Notes: generated by a model not told the origin, from the sequence alone. Counted from the stretch's first letter, positions 35,469 through 46,028 are shown. The stretch: DNA of 64,000 nucleotides from Pseudomonas marvdashtae (GCF_014268655.2 NZ_JABWQX020000003.1:122831-186830); one strand, 5' to 3'. Numbers and translations: made by a program.

Positions 35469-38400
35469 TCATTTGGGAATCGACGTTTTGCGTGCGGCCA
35501 GGAACGACCGCAGCGATTCGGGCGTCACCCCCGCTCGGGCATACTGCCAAGCCCAATCCGGTATCGATCCATGACGACTCAGGTAAAGCGCCAGCGTCAG
35601 GCGGCTGTGGTCTGCAGTCGTCCCTGGAAAATCAAAGCTGCGCAGAAAACGCAGGACTTGTCTTGGCGTCACACCATAGGTGCCGAGAATGACCTGATGG
35701 GCGTGGGCTTCGTCGAGCGTAAGGCTGTCGATCAGCGCGCTGGTAAAAGCCGACTCGGAACTCAGTGAATCACGCTGCGCCAATGTTCGCCGGATATTCT
35801 CATCGCTGAACTGTGGCCCGACCAAATCGTCCCAGATTCGCCGGGCGCTATGCGCTGAGATACCCGGCATGGTTTGAATGGATCGCCACAGGTCCGGGGT
35901 CTCGAAAAAAATCGCGATCCGGCTATTGGAAGCCATCTGCCCTGAAACGTTGAACAAACCCATGGCCGTCGACATGTTGCTGCCATCGAGGGGCCGAGTT
36001 CCCTGGAGAAAATCCCAAAAACTCACCAAGGCGTCCTGATGGAAAAAAAGATCGCGCAGATTGCGATCGTTGAATGGTCGCATCCAATCGATATCAATGC
36101 CGCCCCTTCTCACCAGCTCTTGATAACGGCTGCCGGTATAGCCGGCAATGATTTGAAGGCGCGCGTCGTTCAGCGCCGGATTACGTATCCATGCCGCAAG
36201 GGCGTTCACCGGAAACAGGCCGCCCAGATTGGAAGCGATCACGGGGCTGCGCAGGAGTATCCGGGCCCGCGCCAACAACACGGGGTAACGTTCAAGGGAC
36301 ACCAAGAGCAGATTCGTGAGGTCCTCGACCCTGTCGTAGTACACGAACTGATCCATCAGATCGACATCGTCATCGATGCGTGCGCCCGTCTCACGCTCGA
36401 ATCGTCCTGCCACTTCCTTCAGGTCGTCGCGATCGACCAAAAGAGCACCATTGAGTTGTTCGTCGAGCTGCTCATCGGTGAGACCGCCATGCACGGCCTG
36501 ATCGTACTTGACGTAGGCCATTCCATTGCGAGGGTGATGGTCTGTCAGCTCACGGGCCCGAATGCCGTATTCAAGCATGATGTGCACCACGTCCTGAGAG
36601 AGCATGAGGTATTCGTTATTGAGCAGTTCGGCGATTTGCCGGCGGTCGATGGGCTGCAACAGCACATCCTCGAAGAATGCCTGCAAGGCCTGACTTTTTT
36701 GCGTGTAATACGGAATGCTGCTCAGCATCAAGCGACCCGGCATGCGCGGTGATAAATAGTTTCCGATGTATTGCAGTATCTCCGGCGGCAAGTCAGCCGC
36801 CTGGGCTTGATCCAATACCCGACGTCCCGATTCTCTTGCATACACGTCCAAGTAATTCTGGATCGGCCGAAACAAGCCATGTGGATTGGCACCGCCATAG
36901 ATGACGTGGGTCAGGTCGAGCACTGCCGGCTCGTCCATGATGTCTGCCAGCGTCCGTGCATTATCAGAGAGTGCCTGCTGAATCCCGGAGGGTTGCGCCA
37001 CCAAGTAATCATTTACTTCCGGATGCAGGTCGATGTAATCGGCGACGTCATTGCGCAACCCCTGCATCGAAAACCGCTGTGGGGCCTGCCCCTCATTCAA
37101 TCCCCGGGCGACGGCATTGAAGAAGCAGTCACCATCGGCATCGAACCTGATGACAGTTTCTCCCAACATCAGGTTGTAATGGTTCTCACCGATCCGGCTC
37201 AAGACGACATCGGTGTCTGATCTCAGCGGATGATCAATGGCCGGATAAGCCCGTTCAACCTGTCCCGGCGTAAAGCGCACTGACCAGTCCTGATGCGCCG
37301 GTCTTTGCTCGATGATCAACAAGCTGCGGTTGCGTGGCCAATTCGGCAGCCGGGTGATGAGGGCAGGCACCAGATCCATGATCTCGACGTCCCACTCGTT
37401 TGGCGTGCGCACCAGATTGGAAGTGCTACGAGGCAATGCGGCAGGCTGCTTGGGATTTGAAGAGCCTGGTTGGGGGGACGGCGATCGCGAGCGCTTGCCG
37501 CCGCCCCAGCCGTGCCCTACCGAGCGCCACTCACCATCGGGCATCCGCGCCACGGTATTTCTGCTCACACCACTGGAGCGGATGCTCAGCCCCGTGACAG
37601 GGTCGACGATGGTCGCCTCGGTGGCCCTCGACCGCGTATGGTCATGCACCCGGAACACCGTCCCATCGGGTTGTCGCACATACACTGGGCGGGTCACGCT
37701 CCCCGTGGCGTTTTGAGTGATCGTAGGGCGATAAAAACCTTGCAGGTCCGGTGTAACCCCTCGTAGCAACGACGTGTCCGTCACGGCATAACGGCGATAA
37801 AGCGCATCTTCCAGCGGCAGCCCGGCCAACGCTTCGGCCTGGCTTTGGCGAGCCGTCACCGCCAGGAAAGTGGACTTGCCGCGTACCGGAACGCTCACCC
37901 CTACGGCCAGCCCTTTCTGCACATGGTTTGCCACACGATCGACGAACGCCAGGGTGGCCAGGTTCGTTGGGACAGCACCAGTCCTGAGCACCAGCAAGCC
38001 GGTCTTGATAGCGCGCAAGAGCATTTGGAAACCCGGTACTAGCAGGCCGGCCAGGTCAACGATGAGCTCGACGGTCATCATCCCCAGCCTCGCCGCGGCT
38101 TGATGACGGATATCCCGGTTGCTGTTGGAGCGGTGATCCGCGTAGGCGCTTTGGAAATCGACATAGGCCTTGTGAAGACTTTCAAACAGATCGCCGCTCA
38201 ACAACACCCCACGAATCAACGGCCGACCGCCTTGCTGGCCCAACAGGCGCTTGATCTGCGCGAGATCGAGCGTGGAAATGCGCGAACGGAAATACGCCTG
38301 CCACTGTTCTTCCGGCAACAGCCCGGCGATGCCGTCGCTCAGGTCAGCGAACTCATGGAAATCTTCACCACCGGGGCTGTCCGGGAAATAGACGCCCACG

Positions 38401-40832
38401 GTGCCGTGGATATCCGGGCCGTCCTGATCGGAAAAAATCAATACGCCGTCGATGCTGACCGCGTTGTTCAGCGCATCTTGCTGTCCTCCTGCCCCCACGC
38501 TGCCGCCCAGTACCAAGCCATGGACGCAGACCTTGCGCCCATCGACCCGGGCGCGCCCCGCCGCTGTCGGCGAACGCAAGACCGTGTCCAGCCAGAAAGC
38601 CACCCGCTTGCAAGGTTTTGGTGGGTCGAATGCCTTATCGAGCACGGTGGTCTTGAACACCTTGTCGCCCCTGAGCGAAGCCTCGTAGCCCTTGAATTGC
38701 AAGTTAGCCAGATACGCCGCCTGCCAGGCGGCCTTGTATCGAGGTTCGTTCATCGCCTTGCGCAGCAGGGTTTCATAACGGCCCCCGACATCAAGATGGC
38801 TTGCCATCTCGGCAAGCTGCTTGCCCGTCAAGGTGATAAAGAAACCATTGGCCGGGTGCCGAACACGCTGGCCATGTCGATCGAGCAGATAAACCGGCAG
38901 GACTTCCCTCATCGCGTTGGGGTATTGAGACGGGCGCAGGTTATCGAGCATCAACTGCGTCAGGCTGCTGGTACGGAACTGGCTCGGACGGGCAATATTG
39001 CCCTGGAACAGCGTGACCACGGTTTTGTCCGCGTCCGGCTCGATGCCTGGATACACGGTGCGCTCAAGGTATTGCCTGATCTGCTGGCGCGTGAACTGCA
39101 GCAGCGTCTGCACACCGCCGCCCAAGGCGTAGACGGCCTTGAATACCTGCCCTTCCAGACGACGATATTGGGTTTGCTCGGACCGGGTCGCGGCCTTGTA
39201 GAAACCCGGGCGATTGTTTTCCACCAGGGTTTGCTGGCGCACCGCCAGGGGCTCGGCCAGTGACAACATGGGCAGGCCCAATGCACTTTCGGCGCGCTGA
39301 GCGAAAGCGTTCAACGCGAGCGTCTCGTTTCCTGGCGCATTCAGGACCTTTTCCAGGGCGGCGCTTTGCAGTTGCAGCAGGTCATCCGCCGCCACCTCAA
39401 ACACATGCCCGGACAGTTCGGACGAAATATCGAGGATGGTGCGCTCCTGCCCTTCATGGGTCGGGTGCACATTGCTGATCAGCTCTTGTACCGAACGGAA
39501 TCGCTGTATCCCACCTTCCAGGGAGTACAGGAACAACGTCAGGCGATCAGTAAACTTGATCACCATCGCGGCGGGCCATTTCTGCGGTGCCGCCGTGCCC
39601 ATGTCTAGCATCACGGTGTAGACGTGGGGAATGGGAGCCCGCAGCAACCGGCTTCGATCCGCTTTGGAAGGATGGGTGGTAATGATGTCCACCAGGCGGT
39701 CTTCATCTTGCTGCTGGATGCGCTCACTGGGCGTGAGTGGGGTGGCTGGCCCCCGATCAACTTTATACAGGTCGAAAAAGTGCAGGAATCGCAGGGCAAG
39801 CAAGTGAGCGAAGGCCGCCGCCGTGGTGGGCAGCTCGAGGGACGCTTCGCGGTAAAGACGGTTGCGAAACTGGGTCAAGTCGTCGTGAAACTGGCGCTTC
39901 ATGCGCTCATTCGTGGTGGGGTTGGCGAGGTAAAGCACAGTCTCCATCGCGCGTAGATCCTGCGCGTCCGGCGGGCCGACAAACAGGCTGTCGGCCTCCT
40001 TCACCGAGTCCGGACGGGTGAAGAAATCCACACCGCCGCCCGTATAGGTCTCGGGCGTGTCCGTCTGCAAGCATCGCCACAGGACGTCGGTAAAACTTTC
40101 CGAAGTCGTCAGTGAGCGCCCACCGTTCGAGTCAGCCGTGAAGTGATTCACATAGCAGAAGTCCGGATCAATCTCCTCAGGCCGTGCGGCGCGTAATTTG
40201 CGCGGGAGAATTTTTGTTTCGAGGGTGTCGACCAGCAAACGCTTCAGCACGGTGTCGAACGTCGGAAGACCGGCGAACAGACGCACCAGTTTCGCCTGGT
40301 TGGTATCCAGCGAACCCAATAATCTGGCCTGCTCTTTTCCCTTGGGGCTGAGCGGGTCGCCTTGAGCCTCGCTTGGGGCAATAGCGGGTTGGTCAATGCT
40401 CCGATAATTGTGAGGAATACCCGCTTTCAACTCGCCCAGGAGGCTTTGCGAGAGGGCTTGGCCATTGACGCTCAACGGCGCGAAGTTCACTGATAAATGG
40501 CTTCGGTGTGGATAAACCCAGCCTTCGCGGGCCGGGCGCGCAACGCTGGCGACCGTATCGGTGCTTTGATAGGCGACTGAAAAGCCCTGGGTCACGGCAT
40601 TGCGCAAAGGCACCGAAACGCTTTTTAGTTCTGCTGCCGAGTCAACCGTATCGACTTCTTGGTAGGTGACCTTAACCAGGGTGTCACCGGCAAGACCTCT
40701 TTCAAGCAGCCACTGATCGGCAAACGGGTGCGGTTGAAATTCCAGGCCGCTGGGTAACAGGGTAATGGGCTTAAAAGAGGCTACAGCCGTGTTCGCTGGC
40801 GTGCCCGGCTTATCTTCGGGAAGAGTAGACAT
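35469..40832 (-). CDS. Giant DUF6543 protein with OTU-like cysteine protease core, 1787 aa (paralog 2)
   Basis: No signal peptide. The N-terminal two-thirds matches its tandem paralog at 40970-45967 (for example LFAGLPTFDTVLKRLL, AYLANLQFKGYEASLRGD) and is DUF6543-like, with a hydrophobic patch at about 917-948. A conserved module near residue 1046 (GSVTRPVYVRQPDGTVFRVHDHT) leads to a basic, Ser/Pro-rich linker. Then comes an OTU-like core with NHYN (His1218) before DADGDCFFNAVARG (Cys1236) and LRNDVADYIDLHPE after it. A helical C-terminal region of about 450 residues ends WAWQYARAGVTPESLRSF. Deubiquitinase-like activity is inferred. No immunity, chaperone or secretion gene is adjacent. ATG 40832 directly follows a 12-base hairpin. 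Confidence 0.78.
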   Translation of the reverse strand: MSTLPEDKPGTPANTAVASFKPITLLPSGLEFQPHPFADQWLLERGLAGDTLVKVTYQEVDTVDSAAELKSVSVPLRNAVTQGFSVAYQSTDTVASVARPAREGWVYPHRSHLSVNFAPLSVNGQALSQSLLGELKAGIPHNYRSIDQPAIAPSEAQGDPLSPKGKEQARLLGSLDTNQAKLVRLFAGLPTFDTVLKRLLVDTLETKILPRKLRAARPEEIDPDFCYVNHFTADSNGGRSLTTSESFTDVLWRCLQTDTPETYTGGGVDFFTRPDSVKEADSLFVGPPDAQDLRAMETVLYLANPTTNERMKRQFHDDLTQFRNRLYREASLELPTTAAAFAHLLALRFLHFFDLYKVDRGPATPLTPSERIQQQDEDRLVDIITTHPSKADRSRLLRAPIPHVYTVMLDMGTAAPQKWPAAMVIKFTDRLTLFLYSLEGGIQRFRSVQELISNVHPTHEGQERTILDISSELSGHVFEVAADDLLQLQSAALEKVLNAPGNETLALNAFAQRAESALGLPMLSLAEPLAVRQQTLVENNRPGFYKAATRSEQTQYRRLEGQVFKAVYALGGGVQTLLQFTRQQIRQYLERTVYPGIEPDADKTVVTLFQGNIARPSQFRTSSLTQLMLDNLRPSQYPNAMREVLPVYLLDRHGQRVRHPANGFFITLTGKQLAEMASHLDVGGRYETLLRKAMNEPRYKAAWQAAYLANLQFKGYEASLRGDKVFKTTVLDKAFDPPKPCKRVAFWLDTVLRSPTAAGRARVDGRKVCVHGLVLGGSVGAGGQQDALNNAVSIDGVLIFSDQDGPDIHGTVGVYFPDSPGGEDFHEFADLSDGIAGLLPEEQWQAYFRSRISTLDLAQIKRLLGQQGGRPLIRGVLLSGDLFESLHKAYVDFQSAYADHRSNSNRDIRHQAAARLGMMTVELIVDLAGLLVPGFQMLLRAIKTGLLVLRTGAVPTNLATLAFVDRVANHVQKGLAVGVSVPVRGKSTFLAVTARQSQAEALAGLPLEDALYRRYAVTDTSLLRGVTPDLQGFYRPTITQNATGSVTRPVYVRQPDGTVFRVHDHTRSRATEATIVDPVTGLSIRSSGVSRNTVARMPDGEWRSVGHGWGGGKRSRSPSPQPGSSNPKQPAALPRSTSNLVRTPNEWDVEIMDLVPALITRLPNWPRNRSLLIIEQRPAHQDWSVRFTPGQVERAYPAIDHPLRSDTDVVLSRIGENHYNLMLGETVIRFDADGDCFFNAVARGLNEGQAPQRFSMQGLRNDVADYIDLHPEVNDYLVAQPSGIQQALSDNARTLADIMDEPAVLDLTHVIYGGANPHGLFRPIQNYLDVYARESGRRVLDQAQAADLPPEILQYIGNYLSPRMPGRLMLSSIPYYTQKSQALQAFFEDVLLQPIDRRQIAELLNNEYLMLSQDVVHIMLEYGIRARELTDHHPRNGMAYVKYDQAVHGGLTDEQLDEQLNGALLVDRDDLKEVAGRFERETGARIDDDVDLMDQFVYYDRVEDLTNLLLVSLERYPVLLARARILLRSPVIASNLGGLFPVNALAAWIRNPALNDARLQIIAGYTGSRYQELVRRGGIDIDWMRPFNDRNLRDLFFHQDALVSFWDFLQGTRPLDGSNMSTAMGLFNVSGQMASNSRIAIFFETPDLWRSIQTMPGISAHSARRIWDDLVGPQFSDENIRRTLAQRDSLSSESAFTSALIDSLTLDEAHAHQVILGTYGVTPRQVLRFLRSFDFPGTTADHSRLTLALYLSRHGSIPDWAWQYARAGVTPESLRSFLAARKTSIPK

Positions 40833-40835
40833 TCA

Positions 40836-40868
40836 AGGGTCCGGTTTTGATTGAGGAAACCGGACCCT
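40836..40868 (-). promoter_or_regulatory. Leader hairpin abutting the start codon of the 1787-aa gene
   Basis: In the mRNA sense AGGGTCCGGTTT and AAACCGGACCCT form a perfect 12-base stem around CCTCAATCA, and the ATG comes 3 bases later. Any ribosome site must lie inside the stem. The paralog has the same layout with different bases. Confidence 0.75.
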
Positions 40869-40892
40869 ATCCCGTCGCTGAAACGCAAATGG

Positions 40893-40907
40893 CATACATA
40901 TATATAG
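40893..40907 (-). promoter_or_regulatory. CTATATATATGTATG element upstream of the 1787-aa gene (candidate promoter)
   Basis: An identical 15-base element stands at 46029-46043 before the paralog, 61-62 bases from each start codon. Both are followed after 20 bases by GATAGG and preceded 30 bases away by TTACG. Probable -10 region; no clear -35 seen. Confidence 0.55.
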
Positions 40908-40969
40908 GCATCGCTGCGCAAGCGGCGAAAATCGTAAGCTTGAATGTCCTGCCAAACCGGTCGGGTAAC

Positions 40970-43900
40970 TTAGTCCGGGGTGGTCAAGGTTCGTAGTTTG
41001 CCAGGATCGTGTCTTTTCATCGCTCCGAACGGCCTGAGCGAGTCCGGCGTCACGCCTTCTCTCGCATACTGCCAGGCCCATTCCGGCACTGTCAGATAGT
41101 TTTCCAGATACAAGGCAAAATCCAGACGGCTATGACCCAGGCGGTTGGTTGGAAAATCAAAGTTATACAGGTATTGCTGGGCCCGCCCTTGGCCGATGCT
41201 CAACAACCCCTGAACAATGAGATTCACACGGGCTTCATCGGGCTCCAGGCTGTCCCTTAACGCAACCGCAAAATTCAACCCGGAGCCCAGCGCCCCAGGA
41301 TGCCTGAGTGTCCGTTGAATATTGGCATCGCTGAAATACGGCCCGATCAGTTCGTTCCAGATTTGCCGGGCCATGTCTTGCGGGAGAAGTTGAAGGGAGT
41401 CCCAAAGCCCCGGGGTATTGAATAACATCGCGACTCGGGTATTTGAAACAGCCTGATCGGGTGACCTGAACAACCCCGCGACAGCAGGCATGCCAATATC
41501 ACCCGCATCGCTCCGGGCGCCTCCAAGAAACCTCAAGAGGCCCGTTAACGCTTGTTGATGAGTGAAAAGGTTTTGTAGGTTGCGATCACTGAACGGTCGC
41601 ATCCAATCGATATCGAGGTGGTTATTACTCAGCAGCTCGTCATAGCGAGTATTGGCATACTCGGCAATCATGCGCAGCCGTGCCTCGGTTATAGCCGGAT
41701 TGCGCAACCAACTGGCAAATAAAGCTACGCTCAATTTATCGGCCAAGGTAAAGGCAATGATCCGGGATTCGAGGAGAATTCCAGCCCGCCTCTGCAGATC
41801 GGGAAAACGCCTTAGCGCGCTACGATATAAATCTCTCGTTGCATCCGCTGAGTTGTATTCGACCAGCAACCCCAGCAACGCTTTATCGTTGTCGACGTCT
41901 CGGCCAGTAATCCGTTTGATGTTGGCCGATAAGTCCTCCAGATCATTGCGAGTCACCAGCGTTGCACCCTCCAGCACTTGCTCAAGTTCATCCTCGTCGA
42001 GATGTCCGTGAACGGCCTCGTCATACATGACATAACCTTCCCTGGAGACGGGATGATTCCATGCCAACTCCCAGGAGGTGACGCCATACTCGAGCATGAT
42101 ATGCAGTTGGTGATGACTCAGTACAAATTGGCTGTCGTCGAGCAATTCATCGATGTGACGGCCCTGGACGGGCTCCAGCAAAACATCTTGTAGAAAGCGG
42201 CGAAAGAACCGTTTTTCATCCGAGGAAAATAAAGGCCCGTACCCTCTATCCAGAGGACCCGGAGCCCGGGGTGACAGAGAGTGACCCATCGCTTGCAACC
42301 TCTGAGGAGGTAAGTCAGCGTCTTGCGCTTGAGCCAAGACACTACGGTTCACACGGTCTCCATATAGCCTCAGATAGTTCAGGGTCGGTCGAAACAACCC
42401 ATGCGGGTTGGGACCGCCATGAACGATCCGCGTCAAAAAGCCGAAGGCATCTCGGCCCAACAGGGATTTCAACGGCGGTGCCCTATTGAGCAGGACTTGT
42501 TGAGTGGTGGCCTGTGGTACCGGCAGGTATGGACTCAATTCGGGGTGCTGGTCGATATAGTCGGCCGCGGCATCACGCAACCCTTGCGTGGAGAAAGTTT
42601 CTTGCGATTGCCCTTCGTTCAAACCTCGGGCGATAGCATTGAAGAAGCAATCGCCGTCCGGGTCCAAAGTTTCGACACGATCCGGCAGGATCAGGCTGTA
42701 ATGATTACGCGCCACACGCCTCAAGACGATATCGGTGCGTGCTCTATGCGGATGAGCGCTCATCGGATAAACGCTTTCAGCATGCCCAGGGGAGAAACGC
42801 ACCGACCAATCACGTTCCGGGGCTATTTCATCCATGATCAGCAAACTTCGGTTCTGCGGCCAACTCGGCAAGCGAGTCATGATTGCCGGGACCAGGTCCA
42901 CAACCTCCTCGTCCCAAACCCCTGGCGTGCGTACCAGATCAGAAGCCGCGCGGGACGAAGTGGCAGGTCTCTTCGGTTTTGACGGGCCTGGCTGGGAAGT
43001 CATCTCTCCCGGACGTTTCCCACCTCCCTGGCCAAACCCTACGGCGCGCCATTCCCCATCGGGCATCCGCGCCACGGTACTCCTCATCACACCGCTGGTA
43101 CGAATGCTCAAGCCCGTCAACGGATCGACAAGGGTGGCTTCGGTGGCGTTCAAACGCGTGTGATCGTGAACCCGGAAAACCGTCCCGTCGGGTTGCCGTA
43201 CGTAGACGGGACGCGTGACGCTACCGGTAACATTATCGGTCACGGTGGGGCGATAAAAACCTTGGGCGTCCGCCGAAACGCCCCGAATCAAGGACTCATC
43301 CGTCACGGCATAACGACGATAAAGCGCCTCCTCCAACGGCAGCCCCATCAACACTTCCCCTTGGTTCTGAGGAACTGCCAACGCCTTGAGGACGGGTTGG
43401 TCCCGCAATGGAAGGATGACGCCGTGAACAGGTCGTCGTCCTTTGCGAGTGGCGACGTTATGCACACGCAACAGCGTTTTCAGGTCCATCGGGATACCGG
43501 TCTTGAATGTCCGGTAGCCAACCTCCACTGCACGCTTGAGCAATCGAAAGCCAGGCGTGAACAGCAAACCCACCACATCCATCACGCTTTCGACCACCGC
43601 CATGCCGACCCTTAAAGCGGTTTCACGCTGTATATCCCGGTTGCTGGTGGAGCGGTGATCCGCGTACGCGCTGTGAAAGTTAACGTGCGCCCAATGATGG
43701 GTTTCAAGAAAATCACCGGTGATAAGCACCCCCCGAACCAGAGGACGACTGCGATGCTGGCCTAGCAGCGTTTTTATTTCCTCCTGATCGACACTGGCAA
43801 CGCGCGAACGGAAATAAGTTTGCCACTCCTCCTGTTTCAGCAGCTCTGTGACACCGTCACTCAAATCAGAGAATTCATGCAGGTCTTGTCCCTTTGGAGC

Positions 43901-45967
43901 GTCCGGAAAACAAACCCCAACGGTCCCCTTGATCACCGGCCCGTGCTGATCGGTAAAGATCAGTGCGCCGTCGATGCTAGTCGCGTTGCCCATCGTCCCG
44001 TTCTGTCCACCCATACCCACGCTTCCTCCCAGCAGAAGACCGTAGACATGAACCTGGCGCCCGCAAACCAGCGGGCGCGCCTCCGCTGACGGCGACGCCG
44101 CGATGACCCGCAACCAGAGAGCGAGCAGTTTTCTGGATTTCGCAGGCTTGAGGGTCTGATCGAGTGCGTCGACCCTGAACACCGCTTCGCCTCTGAGCGT
44201 CGCCTCGTACGTCTTGAACTTTATATTGGCCAGGTACGCTGCCTGCCACGCCGCTTTGTAGCCAGGCTTATTCAGTGCGTCTCGGAGCACGACTTCATAA
44301 CTCCCACCGACATCGAGCGTCGTCGCCATCGTGGCAAGCTCATCCCCCGCCAAAGTAATGTGGATACCGCTGGCCGGGTGCCGGATACGTTGGCCATGTC
44401 CGTCGATCAAGTAAACGCTCGATACCTCCCTCAGTGCATTCGGATACTGAGGCGAACGGATGTTGTCGAGCATCAACTGGGTCAAGTGGGTAGTGCGGGA
44501 ACTCCTCGGCTCGATGCTTTTCCCGAAAGAAAGCGTGATCATTGTTTTGTCCGGGTCGGGATCTATATCGGTGTGCACTGTTTGCCGAAGATAGGCTCGG
44601 ATCTTTTGGCGGGCGAACTGCTCGATCGACTGAATGCCGCCGCCCAGTCGGTAGGCCGCGTCCATTGCCTTGCCCTCCAAACGGCGATAATGAGCTCGTT
44701 CCAAACGTGTCGCGGTTTTGTAGAAATCGGGCCGGTTGTTTTCGATCGCTGTTGCCATGCGAAAAAGCAGCGGACCGGCCAGCGACAGCATTGGCAGAAC
44801 CAGCGCAACCTCGACGTTGTTTGCAAACGCTCTTACAGCAATCGTCGCGTTTTGCGGTGCATTCACTGCTCTTTCGAGCGCTGCGCTTTGCACCACCAGC
44901 AGCTCTTGTGCCGCGACATCGAATACATGCCCGGTGAGCTCGGATGAAATATCTCGGATTGTGTGCACTCGTCCTTCATAGACAGGCTGCACTTCATTGA
45001 CCAGCTGTTGAAAAGAATCGAATCGCTGCAGTCCGCCCTCCAGGGAGTAAAGAAACAGCGCCAGCCCGTCCACTCGCTTGATTACCATTGCCGCGGGCCA
45101 TGTCTGGGATGCCTCGGCTCCCATGTCCAGCATGACGGCATAGACATGTGGGATGGGCGCCCGCATCAATCGGCTTCTTGCTGTCTTATCAGGATGCGTC
45201 GTGATGATATCCAGCAGGCGTTCTTCCTCGATCCGTTGGGTTCGCGCACTTTGGGTTAATTCTGAGGAGGGGGGCTGATCGACTTTGTACAAGTCGAAAA
45301 GATGTTGAAACCGTTGGTAAAGCAGATGGGCGAACGCCGCTTCCATTGTCGAAGGCGTAGTGGAATCCAGCGAGCCGTTCCAATGTTGGCTGGTGTGAAA
45401 AAGCTTGAGCTCGTCACGGAACTGACCCTTCACTTTGTCCTGAGTGGTGGGGTTGGCGATATAAAAGGCAGACGCCATGGCCCCTAGGATTCGCCCATCC
45501 ACCGCGCCCGCAAACAGACTGTCAACTTCGTCCACGGTATCCGGACGGGAGAAAAATCCCACTTCCCCGGTGGTGAAAATGGGAGGCTTATCCGTTAGCA
45601 GACATTCCCATAGCACCTCAGTAAAACTCAGCGAGGACGTCAGTGAACGCTCACCGTTCGGGTCAACGGTAAAGTGATTCACATAGCAGTGATCAGGGTC
45701 CAGGTTCGGAAATTGCGAGCCGCGAAATTGTTGCGCCGCAATCCCGGCTTTGATGGTGCTGACCAGCAGATTCTTGATCACCGTATCGAACGTTGGGAGT
45801 TTGGCGAACAAACGGACCAGTTTTTCCTGGTTGATATCCAGGAGCTCCAATAGGCGACGTTGTACATCGCCCTGGTCAGGCTGGGCGAGGGCTTGCTGAT
45901 CGTTGACGGATCGAACATCGCTGGGTAGCGACGACGTGCTGGTTTCATTTGTTGAATCGAAAGGCAT
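40970..45967 (-). CDS. Giant DUF6543 protein with OTU-like cysteine protease core, 1665 aa (paralog 1)
   Basis: Starts at ATG 45967 (MPFDSTNETSTSS); the frame runs on to 46087, but that part covers the conserved promoter-like element, so it is not coding. Domain order is the same as in the 1787-aa paralog: DUF6543-like region, hydrophobic patch (about 787-820), GSVTRPVYVRQPDGTVFRVHDHT module, linker, OTU-like core and helical C-terminus ending VPEWAWQYAREGVTPDSL. In the core, NHYS (His1089) precedes DPDGDCFFNAIARG (Cys1107) and is followed by LRDAAADYIDQHPE. No signal peptide. It lies 137 bases upstream of its paralog in transcription order, so the pair is a tandem duplication that has diverged considerably. 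Function is inferred only from the protease-like core. Confidence 0.78.
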   Translation of the reverse strand: MPFDSTNETSTSSLPSDVRSVNDQQALAQPDQGDVQRRLLELLDINQEKLVRLFAKLPTFDTVIKNLLVSTIKAGIAAQQFRGSQFPNLDPDHCYVNHFTVDPNGERSLTSSLSFTEVLWECLLTDKPPIFTTGEVGFFSRPDTVDEVDSLFAGAVDGRILGAMASAFYIANPTTQDKVKGQFRDELKLFHTSQHWNGSLDSTTPSTMEAAFAHLLYQRFQHLFDLYKVDQPPSSELTQSARTQRIEEERLLDIITTHPDKTARSRLMRAPIPHVYAVMLDMGAEASQTWPAAMVIKRVDGLALFLYSLEGGLQRFDSFQQLVNEVQPVYEGRVHTIRDISSELTGHVFDVAAQELLVVQSAALERAVNAPQNATIAVRAFANNVEVALVLPMLSLAGPLLFRMATAIENNRPDFYKTATRLERAHYRRLEGKAMDAAYRLGGGIQSIEQFARQKIRAYLRQTVHTDIDPDPDKTMITLSFGKSIEPRSSRTTHLTQLMLDNIRSPQYPNALREVSSVYLIDGHGQRIRHPASGIHITLAGDELATMATTLDVGGSYEVVLRDALNKPGYKAAWQAAYLANIKFKTYEATLRGEAVFRVDALDQTLKPAKSRKLLALWLRVIAASPSAEARPLVCGRQVHVYGLLLGGSVGMGGQNGTMGNATSIDGALIFTDQHGPVIKGTVGVCFPDAPKGQDLHEFSDLSDGVTELLKQEEWQTYFRSRVASVDQEEIKTLLGQHRSRPLVRGVLITGDFLETHHWAHVNFHSAYADHRSTSNRDIQRETALRVGMAVVESVMDVVGLLFTPGFRLLKRAVEVGYRTFKTGIPMDLKTLLRVHNVATRKGRRPVHGVILPLRDQPVLKALAVPQNQGEVLMGLPLEEALYRRYAVTDESLIRGVSADAQGFYRPTVTDNVTGSVTRPVYVRQPDGTVFRVHDHTRLNATEATLVDPLTGLSIRTSGVMRSTVARMPDGEWRAVGFGQGGGKRPGEMTSQPGPSKPKRPATSSRAASDLVRTPGVWDEEVVDLVPAIMTRLPSWPQNRSLLIMDEIAPERDWSVRFSPGHAESVYPMSAHPHRARTDIVLRRVARNHYSLILPDRVETLDPDGDCFFNAIARGLNEGQSQETFSTQGLRDAAADYIDQHPELSPYLPVPQATTQQVLLNRAPPLKSLLGRDAFGFLTRIVHGGPNPHGLFRPTLNYLRLYGDRVNRSVLAQAQDADLPPQRLQAMGHSLSPRAPGPLDRGYGPLFSSDEKRFFRRFLQDVLLEPVQGRHIDELLDDSQFVLSHHQLHIMLEYGVTSWELAWNHPVSREGYVMYDEAVHGHLDEDELEQVLEGATLVTRNDLEDLSANIKRITGRDVDNDKALLGLLVEYNSADATRDLYRSALRRFPDLQRRAGILLESRIIAFTLADKLSVALFASWLRNPAITEARLRMIAEYANTRYDELLSNNHLDIDWMRPFSDRNLQNLFTHQQALTGLLRFLGGARSDAGDIGMPAVAGLFRSPDQAVSNTRVAMLFNTPGLWDSLQLLPQDMARQIWNELIGPYFSDANIQRTLRHPGALGSGLNFAVALRDSLEPDEARVNLIVQGLLSIGQGRAQQYLYNFDFPTNRLGHSRLDFALYLENYLTVPEWAWQYAREGVTPDSLRPFGAMKRHDPGKLRTLTTPD

Positions 45968-45998
45968 TGGACTGTCCAAGTTGTGGTTGGAAAGTCCA
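45968..45998 (-). promoter_or_regulatory. Leader hairpin abutting the start codon of the 1665-aa gene
   Basis: In the mRNA sense TGGACTTTCCAA and TTGGACAGTCCA pair in 11 of 12 positions around a 7-base loop, and the ATG follows immediately. Base sequence differs from the paralog's stem while position and size are kept. Confidence 0.7.
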
Positions 45999-46028
45999 GA
46001 ACCTATCGCGTCGTAAGGGCGCGGCAGA

